64,000 nt of DNA from Rhodopseudomonas sp. (GCF_013377015.1 NZ_JACABA010000004.1:62001-126000); one strand, 5' to 3'; positions 21,051-29,983 are shown, numbered from the stretch's first letter. Program-made: numbers and translations. Notes: generated from the letters alone by a model not told the origin.

Positions 21051-21569
21051 ATGCAAATCTCAAGACTGTTCGGCATCGCCGCCGCCACGCTCATTGCGTC
21101 GTTTGCCAGCGCCCATGCGCAGGCGCGCCTGCAAGTCGGCGTGCTCGAATGCACCGGCGGGCGCAATGTCGGTTTCGTGGTCGGTTCGGTGACCGAGCTG
21201 CAATGCGTGTTCCGCAGCGAGGGCCGCCGCGCTGATCCCTATATCGCCACCGTTCAGCGCGTCGGCCTCGATCTCGGATTTACCGAGAACACCGGTCTCG
21301 CCTGGGCGGTGTACGCGCCGACCAAGTGGATCGGCCGCGGCGATCTTGGCGGCAGCTATGGCGGCGTCGGCGCCAACGCCTCGGTCGGCGTCGGCTTCGG
21401 CGGCAATCTCTTGGTCGGCGGCTCGGAAAATTCCTACTCGCTGCAGCCGCTCAGCCTGCAGGGCCAGACCGGCCTGAACGTCACCGCCGGCATCGCCAAT
21501 CTGCAACTGCGTCCGGCCGATCTGCGGGGGCCGCGTCGCCATCACCGTCACCATCGCCGCCATCGTTAA
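21051..21569 (+). CDS. DUF992 periplasmic protein, first of a tandem pair
   Basis: 172 residues with a signal peptide (residues 1-24, cleavage after HAQA). DUF992 proteins are small exported proteins of Rhizobiales of unknown role. Family landmarks: LQVGVLECTGGRNVGFVVGSV, CVFRSEGRRADPYIATVQRVGLDLGFT, and LQPLSLQGQTGLNV. Two cysteines (GVLEC and LQC) are likely to form a disulfide. The C-terminus adds a unique His/Arg tail RGPRRHHRHHRRHR absent from the neighbouring paralogue, possibly metal binding. Start ATG 21051 follows a weak CGGAG. Confidence 0.92.
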   Translation: MQISRLFGIAAATLIASFASAHAQARLQVGVLECTGGRNVGFVVGSVTELQCVFRSEGRRADPYIATVQRVGLDLGFTENTGLAWAVYAPTKWIGRGDLGGSYGGVGANASVGVGFGGNLLVGGSENSYSLQPLSLQGQTGLNVTAGIANLQLRPADLRGPRRHHRHHRRHR

Positions 21570-21593
21570 CCAAGCGTTACCACCGCAAAGATG

Positions 21594-21622
21594 CGAAGGG
21601 CTCGCGTTTCGCGGGCCCTTCG
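21594..21622 (+). terminator. Hairpin after the first DUF992 gene
   Basis: Arms CGAAGGG (21594-21600) and CCCTTCG (21616-21622) with an inner CGCGTTTCGCG hairpin. There is no strong T run, so it may be a weak terminator or an mRNA-stabilising structure. Confidence 0.55.
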
Positions 21623-21757
21623 TCTGGGGACGGCGCACCGACTTGTCATTGAAGATTCGCCGTTGCTGTGACTAGATGTCGCCGCACCATCGGTTGCGCG
21701 CGCGGCCCGGTTGGGCCTGCGATTTCACCTTCAGATCATTCCATCGGAGATTTTGCC

Positions 21758-22231
21758 ATGCGCCGTTCTTCGCTCCTGCTTGGGTTCGCTGCCGCTGCGT
21801 TGATTGCGGGCGCCGCCCAGGCGCAGCAATCCCGCGTTCAGCTCGGCGTGCTGGAATGCCGCGGCGGAGCCAGCGTCGGCTTCATCGTCGGATCGGTGAC
21901 CAATCTCGGTTGCGTGCTGCGCTCCGACGGTCGCCCCGACGCGCCCTATGTCGCGACCATCCGCAAGGTCGGGCTCGACCTCGGCATTACCCAGGAGACC
22001 GCGCTGGCCTGGGCGGTGTTCGCGCCGGTCGAACGCTTCGGCCCCGGCGATCTCGCCGGCAACTACGCTGGCGCCCAGGGCTCGGCCTCGGTCGGCGTCG
22101 GGCTCGGCGCCAACGTGCTGGTCGGCGGCTCGCAGAATTCGATCGCGCTGCAGCCGCTCAGCCTGCAGGGCCAGACCGGCCTCAATGTCGCCCTGGGCCT
22201 GGAAGATCTCGAACTGCGTCCGGGCCGATAA
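21758..22231 (+). CDS. DUF992 periplasmic protein, second of a tandem pair
   Basis: 157 residues; signal peptide 1-22 (ending GAAQAQ). Clearly paralogous to the protein encoded just upstream: GVLECRGGASVGFIVGSVTNLGCVLRS, LDLGITQETALAWAVFAP and the nearly identical LQPLSLQGQTGLNV. The same two cysteines are kept. It lacks the histidine-rich tail and ends LRPGR. Start ATG 21758 follows CGGAGA. Separated from the first copy by 188 bp with a hairpin and its own leader, so probably a separate transcript. Function unknown. Confidence 0.92.
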   Translation: MRRSSLLLGFAAAALIAGAAQAQQSRVQLGVLECRGGASVGFIVGSVTNLGCVLRSDGRPDAPYVATIRKVGLDLGITQETALAWAVFAPVERFGPGDLAGNYAGAQGSASVGVGLGANVLVGGSQNSIALQPLSLQGQTGLNVALGLEDLELRPGR

Positions 22232-22249
22232 GTTAACGCACTGCAACGC

Positions 22250-22282
22250 AATCCGGCGGCACCGCGCCGCCGGATTGATTTG
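22250..22282 (+). terminator. Rho-independent terminator after the second DUF992 gene
   Basis: Stem AATCCGGCGG (22250-22259) with CCGCCGGATT (22267-22276), loop CACCGCG, followed by GATTTGT. Short T stretch, strong stem. Confidence 0.8.
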
Positions 22283-22407
22283 TCCTTGATCCGCCTCAAG
22301 GTAAGCGCCGCGGCGCGAATTATTTCCTGCTTGCCAAGGCGCTATGCGGCTGAAAGCATTGCGTCGCCGACCCAATCAAGGGCCGAGCTCCAACCAAGGA
22401 GGCGGCG

Positions 22408-24456
22408 ATGGGACACAATGTCATAAGTCCCCGCGGTCCCCGGTGCATCGCACTGGTGGGCCCTTTCCAAAGCGGAAAAACCACTCTTCTCGAAGCCATA
22501 TTGGCGCGGACCGGCGCCGTTCCCCGAGTCGGTTCGGTCGATGCCGGAACGTCGTACGGCGATTCCAGCCCCGAATCCCGCCATCACAAGATGGGACTAA
22601 GCCTCACCGCCGCTACCACCAGTTTCATGGGTGATAGTTACACCTTCATCGATTGCCCCGGCTCGGTCGAATTCGCGCACGACATGCGCGCGGCGCTGCC
22701 GGCGGTCGATGCCGCCGTGGTGGTCTGCGAAGCCGACGAGCGCAAGCTGCCGCAGTTGCAGTTGATCCTGCGCGAACTCGAAGACCTCGGAATTCCCCGG
22801 TTCCTGTTCCTCAACAAGATCGATCGCGCCAGCAAGCGGATCAGCGAAGTGCTCGACACGCTGCAGCCGGCATCACGAATCCCGCTGGTGCTGCGGCAGA
22901 TTCCGATCTGGAACGGCGATCTGATCGCCGGCTATGTCGATCTGGCGCTGGAGCGCGCCTTCATCTATCGCGAGCACAAGGCCTCCGAAGTGATCGCGCT
23001 GGAAGGCGGTGACCTCGACCGCGAGAAGCAGGCGCGGTTCACCATGCTGGAGAAGCTCGCCGACCACGACGACGCGCTGATGGAGCAATTGCTCGAGGAC
23101 GTCGCCCCGCCGCGCGACGCGGTGTTCGACGATCTCGCCCGCGAATTGCGCGAAGGCTTGATCTGTCCGGTGCTGCTCGGCTCGGCGCTGCGCGAGAACG
23201 GCGTGATGCGGCTGATGAAAGCGCTGCGTCACGAAGCGCCCGATGTCACCGAGACCGCCTCGCGGCTCGGCGTGACGGCGGGCAAGGACGCGCTGGCCTA
23301 CGTGCTCAAGACCACGCATCTGCAGCACGGCGGCAAACTGTCGCTGACCCGCGTGCTCAGCGGCACGCTCGCCGACGGCGACACTGTGCACGCCTCCAGC
23401 GGCGAGTCCGCCCGGGTGTCCGGCATTCACGTCGTCGGCAACGGCCACGACACCAAGCGGTCGTCGGCTGGCCCCGGCGACGTGGTGGCGCTCGGCAAGC
23501 TCGACACGATCAAGACCGGCGATACGTTCTCGACCGGCAAGACCGCGCCGGCTGCGTTGGTGGAGATCGTGCCGGCCGCACCGGTGCTGGCCCTGGCGCT
23601 GTCGGCGACCGATCGCAAGGACGACGTCAAGCTCGGTCAGGCGCTGCAGCGGTTGAGTGAGGAAGATCCCTCGCTCACCGTGATCCACGATTCCCAGACC
23701 CACGACATGGTGATCTGGGGCCAGGGCGAGATGCATCTGCGCGTTGCGCTGGAGCGGCTGCACGACCGCTTCGGCGTCTCGGTGAAGTCGCAGCCGCCGG
23801 CGATCGGTTATCGCGAGACCATTCGCAAATCGATCGTCCAGCGCGGACGGCACAAGAAACAGTCCGGCGGTCACGGCCAGTTCGGCGACGTGGTGCTCGA
23901 AGTGCGGCCGCTGCCGCGCGGCGAGGGCTTCGCCTTCGCCGAGACCGTGGTCGGCGGCGCGGTGCCGCGCAACTACATCGGCGCGGTCGAGGAGGGTGCG
24001 GTCGATGGCTTGCGCTCGGGGCCGCTCGGCTTCCCGGTGGTCGACGTCCATGTCACCCTGACCGACGGCTCCTACCACAGCGTCGATTCTTCCGATCAGG
24101 CTTTCCGGACCGCGGCGCGGATCGGTGTCACCGAAGCGCTGCCGCAGTGCCAGCCGGTGCTGCTGGAGCCGATCCATGTGGTCGAGATCGTTTGTCCGAC
24201 CGACGCCACCGCCAAGGTCAACGCCATCCTGTCCGGGCGGCGCGGCCAGATCCTCGGCTTCGACACCCGCGACGGCTGGCATGGATGGGACCTGGTGCGG
24301 GCGATGATGCCGGAAGCGGAAATCGGCGATCTGATCGTCGAATTGCGCTCGGCCACCGCCGGCGCCGGCAGCTTCACCCGGACCTTCGACCGCATGGCCG
24401 AAGTCACCGGGCGCGCCGCCGACCAGATCATCGCCGCGCGCAAGACTGCGGCGTAG
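22408..24456 (+). CDS. Elongation factor G-like GTPase (EF-G2/FusA2 type)
   Basis: 682 residues with the five-domain EF-G plan. The P-loop GPFQSGKTT lies near residue 18, DCPG (switch II, normally DTPG) near residue 83 and NKID near residue 137. The switch I motif RGITI, invariant in true EF-G, is replaced by HKMGLSLTAATTSF, as in the EF-G-like paralogues such as mycobacterial FusA2. Domain IV (GGHGQFGDVVLEV) and domain V (PTDATAKVNAILSGRRGQILGFD) are intact. It is not next to rpsL/rpsG/tuf, so it is not the main translocase. The role of these paralogues is unsettled. GGAGGC precedes the start; a terminator follows. Confidence 0.92.
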   Translation: MGHNVISPRGPRCIALVGPFQSGKTTLLEAILARTGAVPRVGSVDAGTSYGDSSPESRHHKMGLSLTAATTSFMGDSYTFIDCPGSVEFAHDMRAALPAVDAAVVVCEADERKLPQLQLILRELEDLGIPRFLFLNKIDRASKRISEVLDTLQPASRIPLVLRQIPIWNGDLIAGYVDLALERAFIYREHKASEVIALEGGDLDREKQARFTMLEKLADHDDALMEQLLEDVAPPRDAVFDDLARELREGLICPVLLGSALRENGVMRLMKALRHEAPDVTETASRLGVTAGKDALAYVLKTTHLQHGGKLSLTRVLSGTLADGDTVHASSGESARVSGIHVVGNGHDTKRSSAGPGDVVALGKLDTIKTGDTFSTGKTAPAALVEIVPAAPVLALALSATDRKDDVKLGQALQRLSEEDPSLTVIHDSQTHDMVIWGQGEMHLRVALERLHDRFGVSVKSQPPAIGYRETIRKSIVQRGRHKKQSGGHGQFGDVVLEVRPLPRGEGFAFAETVVGGAVPRNYIGAVEEGAVDGLRSGPLGFPVVDVHVTLTDGSYHSVDSSDQAFRTAARIGVTEALPQCQPVLLEPIHVVEIVCPTDATAKVNAILSGRRGQILGFDTRDGWHGWDLVRAMMPEAEIGDLIVELRSATAGAGSFTRTFDRMAEVTGRAADQIIAARKTAA

Positions 24457-24490
24457 CGTTCGGGCGGGTCGACGCGGGCTTTCTCAACAA

Positions 24491-24531
24491 GCGGCTTCAA
24501 TGATGTATGAAACATCGTTGAAGCCGTTTTG
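24491..24531 (+). terminator. Terminator after the EF-G-like gene, or operator of the next gene
   Basis: Long hairpin: CGGCTTCAATGATGT at 24492-24506 pairs with ACATCGTTGAAGCCG at 24512-24526 (one mismatched pair), loop ATGAA, then TTTTGT. The structure fits a rho-independent terminator. Its GATGT/ACATC symmetry 40 bp upstream of an HTH regulator gene also allows an operator role. Confidence 0.8.
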
Positions 24532-24568
24532 TATTTGCGATAGCCCTGTGCGAAACCGGGGTGCCAGC

Positions 24569-24835
24569 TTGATTACATCGTTTCAGATGCGCGCGGCGCG
24601 GGCGCTGCTGGGGATCGACCAGCGCACCTTGGCGAAGTTGTCGGGCGTGTCGGTGCCGACGATCCAGCGCATGGAGGCCAGCGACGGCAACGTCCGCGGC
24701 ATCGTCGATTCGCTGACCAAGGTGGTCGACGCGCTGAACCGGGCCGGTGTGGAATTGATCGGCGAGCATGCCCGCAGCGACGAGGGCGGCCGCGGCGTGC
24801 GGCTGCGGCAGCCGGGGCCGCCGCAAGTTTCGTGA
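24569..24835 (+). CDS. XRE-type helix-turn-helix transcriptional regulator
   Basis: 88 residues. The Cro/C1-type HTH is MRAARALLGIDQRTLAKLSGVSVPTIQRME, here quoted only by its landmarks: AARALLGIDQ, LAKLSGVS, TIQRMEAS. Members commonly begin M-I-T-S-x-Q-M-R-A-A-R, which fits a TTG start at 24569; ATG 24587 is the alternative. An ATG at 24500 would put the N-terminus inside the hairpin at 24491-24531 and is rejected. After the HTH a VDSLTKVVDALNRAGVEL segment, as in antitoxin-like single-domain regulators, predicts a sensor-free repressor. Its TGA overlaps the GTG of aroE. Confidence 0.85.
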   Translation: MITSFQMRAARALLGIDQRTLAKLSGVSVPTIQRMEASDGNVRGIVDSLTKVVDALNRAGVELIGEHARSDEGGRGVRLRQPGPPQVS

Positions 24836-25695
24836 GGATGGATTTGCCGCAGGGATCGAAACCGACAAGACCCGTGGCGGCCTGCCTGATCGGCTGGCCG
24901 GCAGCGCATTCGCGCTCGCCGCTGATCCATCATTACTGGCTGCGCACGCTCGGCATCGCGGGTGGCTATTCGATCGAGGCGGTGCCGCCGGAAGGTTTTG
25001 CCGAATTTGTGCTCAACCTGGCGCAGCACGGCTATCGCGGCGCCAACGTCACCATCCCGCACAAGGAGCGCGCGCTGCAACTCACCGCACCGGACGCCCG
25101 CGCTCGCGCGGTCGGCGCAGCCAACACGCTGTACTACGACGGCGAGCTGCTGCGCTCGACCAATACAGACATCGAGGGCTTTCTGAACAATCTCGACGCC
25201 TGCGCGCCGGGCTGGGACGCGACCGCGCACGCGCTGGTGCTGGGCGCCGGCGGCTCGTCGCGCGCGGTGGTGTTCGGGCTGCTGGAGCGCGGCGTTGGCC
25301 GGATCGCGCTGGCCAACCGCAGCATCGAGCGGGCGCAGGCGCTGGCCGCCCAGTTCGGCGACCGCGTCGTTCCGATCGGCTGGGACCAGATCGACGCCGC
25401 GCTGCCCGGCGCCGGGCTTTTGGTCAACACCACCTCGCTCGGCATGAAGGGGCAGCCCGAACTCAGCATCGATCTCGGCCTGCTGCCGGCCGATGCCGTG
25501 GTGGCGGATCTCGTCTATGTGCCGCTGCAAACGCCGCTGCTGGCCGCCGCCCGCGAACGCGGCCTGCGCCGCGCCGATGGGCTGGGCATGCTGCTGCACC
25601 AGGCGGTGCGCGGCTTCGAACTCTGGTTCGGCGCGCGGCCGCATGTGACGCCCGAATTGCGCGCGCTGGTCGAGGCCGATCTCGCGCATAGTTGA
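24832..25695 (+). CDS. aroE: Shikimate dehydrogenase
   Basis: 287 residues. NADPH-dependent reduction of 3-dehydroshikimate in aromatic amino acid synthesis. Substrate site AHSRSPLIHHYW near residue 26, catalytic lysine in NVTIPHKE near residue 76, aspartate in RSTNTDIEGF near residue 112, the GAGGSSRAV dinucleotide fold and NRS for NADPH, and NTTSLGM. The GTG 24832 overlaps the TGA of the HTH gene (GTGA); ATG 24838 is an alternative start two codons on. From memory the usual Rhizobiales aroE sits with maf, coaE and dnaQ; none is here, so this may be a second copy. Confidence 0.93.
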   Translation: MRMDLPQGSKPTRPVAACLIGWPAAHSRSPLIHHYWLRTLGIAGGYSIEAVPPEGFAEFVLNLAQHGYRGANVTIPHKERALQLTAPDARARAVGAANTLYYDGELLRSTNTDIEGFLNNLDACAPGWDATAHALVLGAGGSSRAVVFGLLERGVGRIALANRSIERAQALAAQFGDRVVPIGWDQIDAALPGAGLLVNTTSLGMKGQPELSIDLGLLPADAVVADLVYVPLQTPLLAAARERGLRRADGLGMLLHQAVRGFELWFGARPHVTPELRALVEADLAHS

Positions 25696-25750
25696 CTGGA
25701 ATATTCGCGCGGCGACGGCATTTGCATCAAGAGGCCTTTTGCCGGAGACG

Positions 25751-26377
25751 ATGATGCATTCCCGTTATCATTCGCTGTCACCCCCGCTGGCCGCGCTCGC
25801 GCTGCTGGCCTTGTCGTTTAACTGCGCCCTGGCGCAGTCGCCGCCGTCGAGCCGGGTTCGCGGCACCATCGAGGCGGTCGATGGCGACATCCTGGCGGTG
25901 AAGGCGCGAAGCGGCGATGAGGTTCGGCTGCGGATGGCGTCGGACTTGCGCGTGGCGGGGATCGCCGCGATCCCGCTGTCCGAGATCAAGGCCGGCTCCT
26001 TCATCGGCGTCACTACGGTGCCGGGTCCCGATGGCAGCCACGACGCTATCGAGGTCCATGTGTTTCCGGAATCGATGCGCGGTACCGGCGAGGGTTCACG
26101 GCCCTACGATCTGCGCCCGAACAGCACTATGACCAATGCCACCGTCGACCAGTCGGTCGTCAGCAATGACGGCTACCGCCTTCTGGTGAAGTACAAGGGC
26201 GGCGAGAAGACCGTCACGGTGACGCCGCAGACCGTGCTGGTAACCTACGTACCGGCGGAAAAATCCGACCTCAAGCCCGGCGCCAAGATCATCGCCTTCG
26301 CCAAGAAGCTGCCTGACGGCAGTTTCGAAACCAGCCGCATCAGCGTCGGCCGCGACGGCATCACGCCGCCGATGTGA
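25751..26377 (+). CDS. Exported hypothetical protein
   Basis: 208 residues with a signal peptide (LSPPLAALALLALSFNCALAQ). The mature part looks like two small beta-rich repeats: GTIEAVDGDILAVKARSG...VRLRM and GYRLLVKYKGGEKTVTVTPQTVL, similar to DUF5666-like OB folds. No cysteine or catalytic motif. ATG 25751 (or 25754) lies seven bases after GGAGA. It follows aroE by 55 bp on the same strand. Such proteins occur in Rhodopseudomonas and Bradyrhizobium; function unknown. Confidence 0.8.
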   Translation: MMHSRYHSLSPPLAALALLALSFNCALAQSPPSSRVRGTIEAVDGDILAVKARSGDEVRLRMASDLRVAGIAAIPLSEIKAGSFIGVTTVPGPDGSHDAIEVHVFPESMRGTGEGSRPYDLRPNSTMTNATVDQSVVSNDGYRLLVKYKGGEKTVTVTPQTVLVTYVPAEKSDLKPGAKIIAFAKKLPDGSFETSRISVGRDGITPPM

Positions 26378-26497
26378 GCGGGAACCTCCAATTCATCACG
26401 ATTCGGCTCCTTGCGTGCGCTAGATCACACGTCCGTGGCGTGAATGATGCATAGTGATTCGCGCCGCGGATAATCGCGGTCAAACGGGACAATAAGA

Positions 26498-26854
26498 ATG
26501 AAAGCACTGCCGCTACTGAAGGTCTTGGGTCTGGGATTTGTCGCGATCGCTGGCGCAATCGCTCCCGCCATGGCGAACGATCTCATCATCAACAACACGT
26601 CGAAATACGATCTCCACGAGCTCTACGTGTCCAAAAGCAAGTCGTCGGAATGGGGACCGGATCAGCTTCGCAAGGACACCGTCGCAGCCGGGAAGAAATT
26701 CACCCTCCACAACCTCAGTGACGGCACCTACGACTTGAAGGTCGTGGATGAGGATGGCACCGAATGCACCATCGAAGACGCCGCTTTTGACGAGAGCAAG
26801 GAGTGGACCATCACCAGCAAGATGCTGGAGCGCTGCGACAAGTTCGGCAACTAG
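26498..26854 (+). CDS. Exported small hypothetical protein
   Basis: 118 residues; signal peptide 1-26 (ending APAMA). The mature domain is acidic and beta-rich (NDLIINNTSKYDLHELYVSKSKSSEWGPD in family relatives marks the N-terminal strand), with two cysteines (ECTIED and ERCDK) that probably pair. Related exported proteins in alphaproteobacteria are of unknown function and are sometimes misannotated as argininosuccinate lyase. Own promoter region upstream (26378-26497); followed by a terminator. Confidence 0.8.
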   Translation: MKALPLLKVLGLGFVAIAGAIAPAMANDLIINNTSKYDLHELYVSKSKSSEWGPDQLRKDTVAAGKKFTLHNLSDGTYDLKVVDEDGTECTIEDAAFDESKEWTITSKMLERCDKFGN

Positions 26855-26890
26855 CGCAGCCTCCGATCACACCGTTGCGATCTCTTGCCT

Positions 26891-26921
26891 GGCCCGCCGG
26901 TGATTCCGGCGGGCCTTTTCT
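26891..26921 (+). terminator. Terminator between convergent genes
   Basis: Perfect 10-bp stem GGCCCGCCGG (26891-26900) / CCGGCGGGCC (26906-26915), loop TGATT, followed by TTTTCTT. Serves the small exported protein gene; lies just beyond the 3' end of the convergent dehydrogenase gene. Confidence 0.92.
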
Positions 26922-26937
26922 TGCCGAAGATGCGGCC

Positions 26938-28077
26938 TCACACCGCCAGCACCTTCTCGTCGATCTCGGCGATCGAATTGACGCCGCACAGCGCCATCGT
27001 GGTCGAGAGCTCGTTCTTGATGATGTCGATCGCCTTGCTGACGCCCGGTCCGCCGAAGGCGCCGAGGCCGTAGATATAGGCGCGGCCGATCATGCAGGAG
27101 CGCGCGCCGAGCGCCAGCGCCCGCATCACGTCCTGGCCGGAGCGGATGCCGCCGTCGAACAGCACCTCGATATGCGAGCCGACGGTGTGGACGATGTCCG
27201 GCAGCGCCTCGATCGAGGACGGCGCGCCGTCGAGCTGGCGGCCGCCATGGTTCGACACCACCAGCGCCTCGGCGCCGATCTTCACCGCCTCGCGGGCGTC
27301 CTCGACGTCGAGGATGCCCTTGATGATCAGCTTGCCCGGCCAGATCGATCGGATCCAGTCGATGTCCTTCCAGTTCAGTGACGGATCGAATTGCGACGCC
27401 ACCCAGGACGACACCGAGCCGAGATCCTTGGAGCCGGGCAGGTGGCCGGCGATGTTGCCGAAATTGCGTTGCTTGCCGCCCAGAATGCCCTTCACCCAGT
27501 TCGGCTTGGTGATCATGTCGAGCAGGTTCTTCGGCCGGAAGATCTCCGGCGGCACCGACATCCCGTTCTTGATGTCCTGATGCCGCTGGCCGATCACCTG
27601 CAGATCGACGGTTAGAACCAGCGCGCTGCATTTCGCCGCGATCGCGCGCTCGATCAGCGCCTTGACGAAGCCGCGGTCGCGCATGACGTAGAGCTGGAAC
27701 CAGAACGGTTTTTCCACGTTGGCGGCGACGTCCTCGATCGAGCAGATCGACATTGTCGACAGCGTGTAGGGAATGCCGGCGGCCTGCGCGGCGCGGCAGG
27801 CGTGGATCTCGCCGTCGCCATACTGCATCCCGGTGGAGCCGACCGGGGCGAGAATCAGCGGCAGCGCCGATGTCTCGCCGATGATTTTGGTGGAGAGGTC
27901 GCGGGAGGAAATATCGACCAGGATGCGCTGGCGAAATTTCAGCTGCTCGAAATCGGCGCGGTTGGCGCGCAGGGTTTCCTCGGCGTAGGAGCCGCGATCG
28001 ACATAGTCGAAGAACATCTTCGGCACCCGGCGCTGGTGCAGCACGCGCAGATCTTCGATGCAGGTGACATGTTTCAT
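26938..28077 (-). CDS. lldD: FMN-dependent L-lactate / 2-hydroxyacid dehydrogenase
   Basis: 379 residues. TIM-barrel flavoprotein that oxidises L-lactate or another (S)-2-hydroxyacid to the oxoacid, membrane-associated in LldD. Landmarks: FFDYVDRGSYAEETLRANR (N-terminal FMN-enzyme signature), LAPVGSTGMQYGDGE, LQLYVMRDR-like FQLYVMRDR, the active-site block SNHGGRQLDGAPS (catalytic His, substrate Arg) near residue 276, and DGGIRSGQDVMRALALGA. The start MKHVTCIEDLR (28077) fits family length; the frame runs further upstream without support. Substrate is inferred from the family; glycolate or mandelate relatives are possible. Confidence 0.92.
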   Translation of the reverse strand: MKHVTCIEDLRVLHQRRVPKMFFDYVDRGSYAEETLRANRADFEQLKFRQRILVDISSRDLSTKIIGETSALPLILAPVGSTGMQYGDGEIHACRAAQAAGIPYTLSTMSICSIEDVAANVEKPFWFQLYVMRDRGFVKALIERAIAAKCSALVLTVDLQVIGQRHQDIKNGMSVPPEIFRPKNLLDMITKPNWVKGILGGKQRNFGNIAGHLPGSKDLGSVSSWVASQFDPSLNWKDIDWIRSIWPGKLIIKGILDVEDAREAVKIGAEALVVSNHGGRQLDGAPSSIEALPDIVHTVGSHIEVLFDGGIRSGQDVMRALALGARSCMIGRAYIYGLGAFGGPGVSKAIDIIKNELSTTMALCGVNSIAEIDEKVLAV

Positions 28078-28241
28078 GAACGTTTCCGCCCCTTGTTGGT
28101 TTTCGCAGCGCCCGGCGTCCTCTAGCACGCCGCTGCGGTCTGCAAAATCATCCTGGCGGTTGCGCTGCGGCATGATCGGGGCGGCGGGAACAGCATTCGT
28201 CGCGGAGCGTTTGCTCTTGATAACCGCAAAGGAGCAATCGC

Positions 28242-28415
28242 ATGGCCGATTCCAACATCGCCGATACCCCCGTGAAACCCTCCAAGGACGAGAAGAAGAA
28301 GCTGGATAACGAGCTTAACGAGGCGCTGGAGGAGTCGTTTCCGGGCTCCGACCCGCTCAGCATCACCCAGCCGGCGCCGTCGGAGCCGGACGGCGACAGC
28401 AAGCGGCGGGACTAA
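28242..28415 (+). CDS. Small charged hypothetical protein
   Basis: 57 residues, behind a strong AAAGGAGC site. Composition is highly charged: lysine-rich first half (KPSKDEKKKLDNEL) followed by NEALEESFPGSDPLSITQP, a segment seen in short conserved proteins of Rhizobiales, and an acidic/basic tail. Probably disordered. No function known. Its own small transcript between divergent lldD and glmM. Confidence 0.75.
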   Translation: MADSNIADTPVKPSKDEKKKLDNELNEALEESFPGSDPLSITQPAPSEPDGDSKRRD

Positions 28416-28636
28416 CGGACGCCGCCGGGCGGCTTCGGGCCTTGGTGTCGGATATTTTGACCTTTGATTTCAGATAGTTAAGTCAAGATGGCCGCGGACG
28501 ATAGGTAATGATTCATCATATTTCTTGAACCCACCTCAACCGAAAAGGCCGTATAAGGCAGTTTCGCCGTGGCGGAGCGGGGTCGGAGATTCTGGCCGAC
28601 CGCTTCAAGACCGTGGCCCGGGGTTGGGGAGACGTT

Positions 28637-29983
28637 ATGAGCCGCAAATATTTCGGGACGGACGGGATTCGAGGCCGCGCCAATGGCCTGATCACGCCGG
28701 AACTGGCGCTGAAAGTCGGGCAGGCGGCCGGGCTGGTGTTTCAGCGCGGCGACCATCGCCACCGTGTGGTGATCGGCAAGGACACCAGGCTGTCCGGTTA
28801 TATGATCGAGAACGCGCTGGTCGCTGGCTTCACCTCGGTCGGCATGGATGTGTTGCTGCTCGGCCCGATGCCGACGCCCGCGGTGGCGATGCTGACCAAG
28901 TCGATGCGCGCCGATCTCGGAGTGATGATTTCGGCCTCGCACAATCTGTTCGAGGACAATGGCATCAAGCTGTTCGGCCCGCTCGGCTTCAAATTGTCCG
29001 ACGACGTCGAGAAGCAGATCGAGCAATTGCTCGACGAATCGCTGGAAAAGCGGCTCGCCGAGAGCGCCAGCCTCGGCCGCGCCCGCCGCATCGACGGCGT
29101 CCATGACCGCTACATCGAATTCGCCAAGCGCACCTTGCCGCGCGACCTCAGCCTCGACGGCCTGCGCGTGGTGGTCGATTGCGCCCATGGCGCCGCCTAC
29201 AAGGTGGTGCCGGAGGCGCTGTGGGAACTCGGCGCCGACGTGATCGCGATCGGCGTGGAGCCCGACGGCTTCAACATCAACAAGGAATGCGGCTCGACCG
29301 CGCCGGAAGCGCTGTCCCGCAAGGTCCGCGAGATGCGCGCCGACATTGGCATCGCGCTCGATGGCGACGCCGACCGCGTCATCCTGGTCGATGAACGCGG
29401 CCATGTGGTCGATGGCGACCAGCTGCTGGCGGTGATCGCGCACAGCTGGAAGGAAGACGGCCGGCTGGCGAAGCCCGGCATCGTCGCCACCGTGATGTCC
29501 AATCTCGGGCTGCAACGCTTTCTCGAAGCCGAGGGCATCGAGATGGTGCGCACCCCGGTCGGCGACCGCTACGTGCTCGAGCAGATGCTGAAGCAGGGCT
29601 ACAATCTCGGCGGCGAGCCGTCGGGGCACATCATCCTGTCCGATTACGCCACCACCGGCGACGGCTTCGTCGCGGCGCTGCAGGTGCTGGCGGTGGTGCA
29701 GAAGCTGCGCCGCCCGGTCTCCGAGGTCTGCCACCGCTTCGATCCGCTGCCGCAGATCCTGAAGAATGTGCGCTACCGCAGCGGCAAGCCGCTCGATGAC
29801 GCCGAGGTCAAATCGGCGATCCACGCCGCCGAAAAACGCCTCAACGGCCACGGCCGGCTGCTGGTGCGCTCGTCCGGTACCGAGCCGGTGATCCGGGTGA
29901 TGGGCGAGGGCGACGACCGCATCATGGTCGAGGAAGTCGTCGACACCATCGTCTCCGCGCTCGGCCACGCCGCCGCGGCATAG
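28637..29983 (+). CDS. glmM: Phosphoglucosamine mutase
   Basis: 448 residues, the usual length. Converts glucosamine-6-phosphate to glucosamine-1-phosphate for UDP-GlcNAc, hence peptidoglycan and LPS. Landmarks: [13 protein letters not shown] at the N-terminus, the phosphoserine in [14 protein letters not shown] near residue 102, metal loop DGDADR near residue 243, sugar loop GGEPSGHI and phosphate loop [15 protein letters not shown]. The Phe in SHNLFEDNG replaces the more common tyrosine. ATG 28637 is the family start. In many alphaproteobacteria glmM follows ftsH/folP; that context is absent here. Confidence 0.96.
   Translation: MSRKYFGTDGIRGRANGLITPELALKVGQAAGLVFQRGDHRHRVVIGKDTRLSGYMIENALVAGFTSVGMDVLLLGPMPTPAVAMLTKSMRADLGVMISASHNLFEDNGIKLFGPLGFKLSDDVEKQIEQLLDESLEKRLAESASLGRARRIDGVHDRYIEFAKRTLPRDLSLDGLRVVVDCAHGAAYKVVPEALWELGADVIAIGVEPDGFNINKECGSTAPEALSRKVREMRADIGIALDGDADRVILVDERGHVVDGDQLLAVIAHSWKEDGRLAKPGIVATVMSNLGLQRFLEAEGIEMVRTPVGDRYVLEQMLKQGYNLGGEPSGHIILSDYATTGDGFVAALQVLAVVQKLRRPVSEVCHRFDPLPQILKNVRYRSGKPLDDAEVKSAIHAAEKRLNGHGRLLVRSSGTEPVIRVMGEGDDRIMVEEVVDTIVSALGHAAAA

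Noticed and set aside
24500-24502. ATG 24500 as start of the HTH gene
   Set aside because: It lies in the stem of a terminator-like hairpin, and family alignment begins at the TTG 24569 or ATG 24587.
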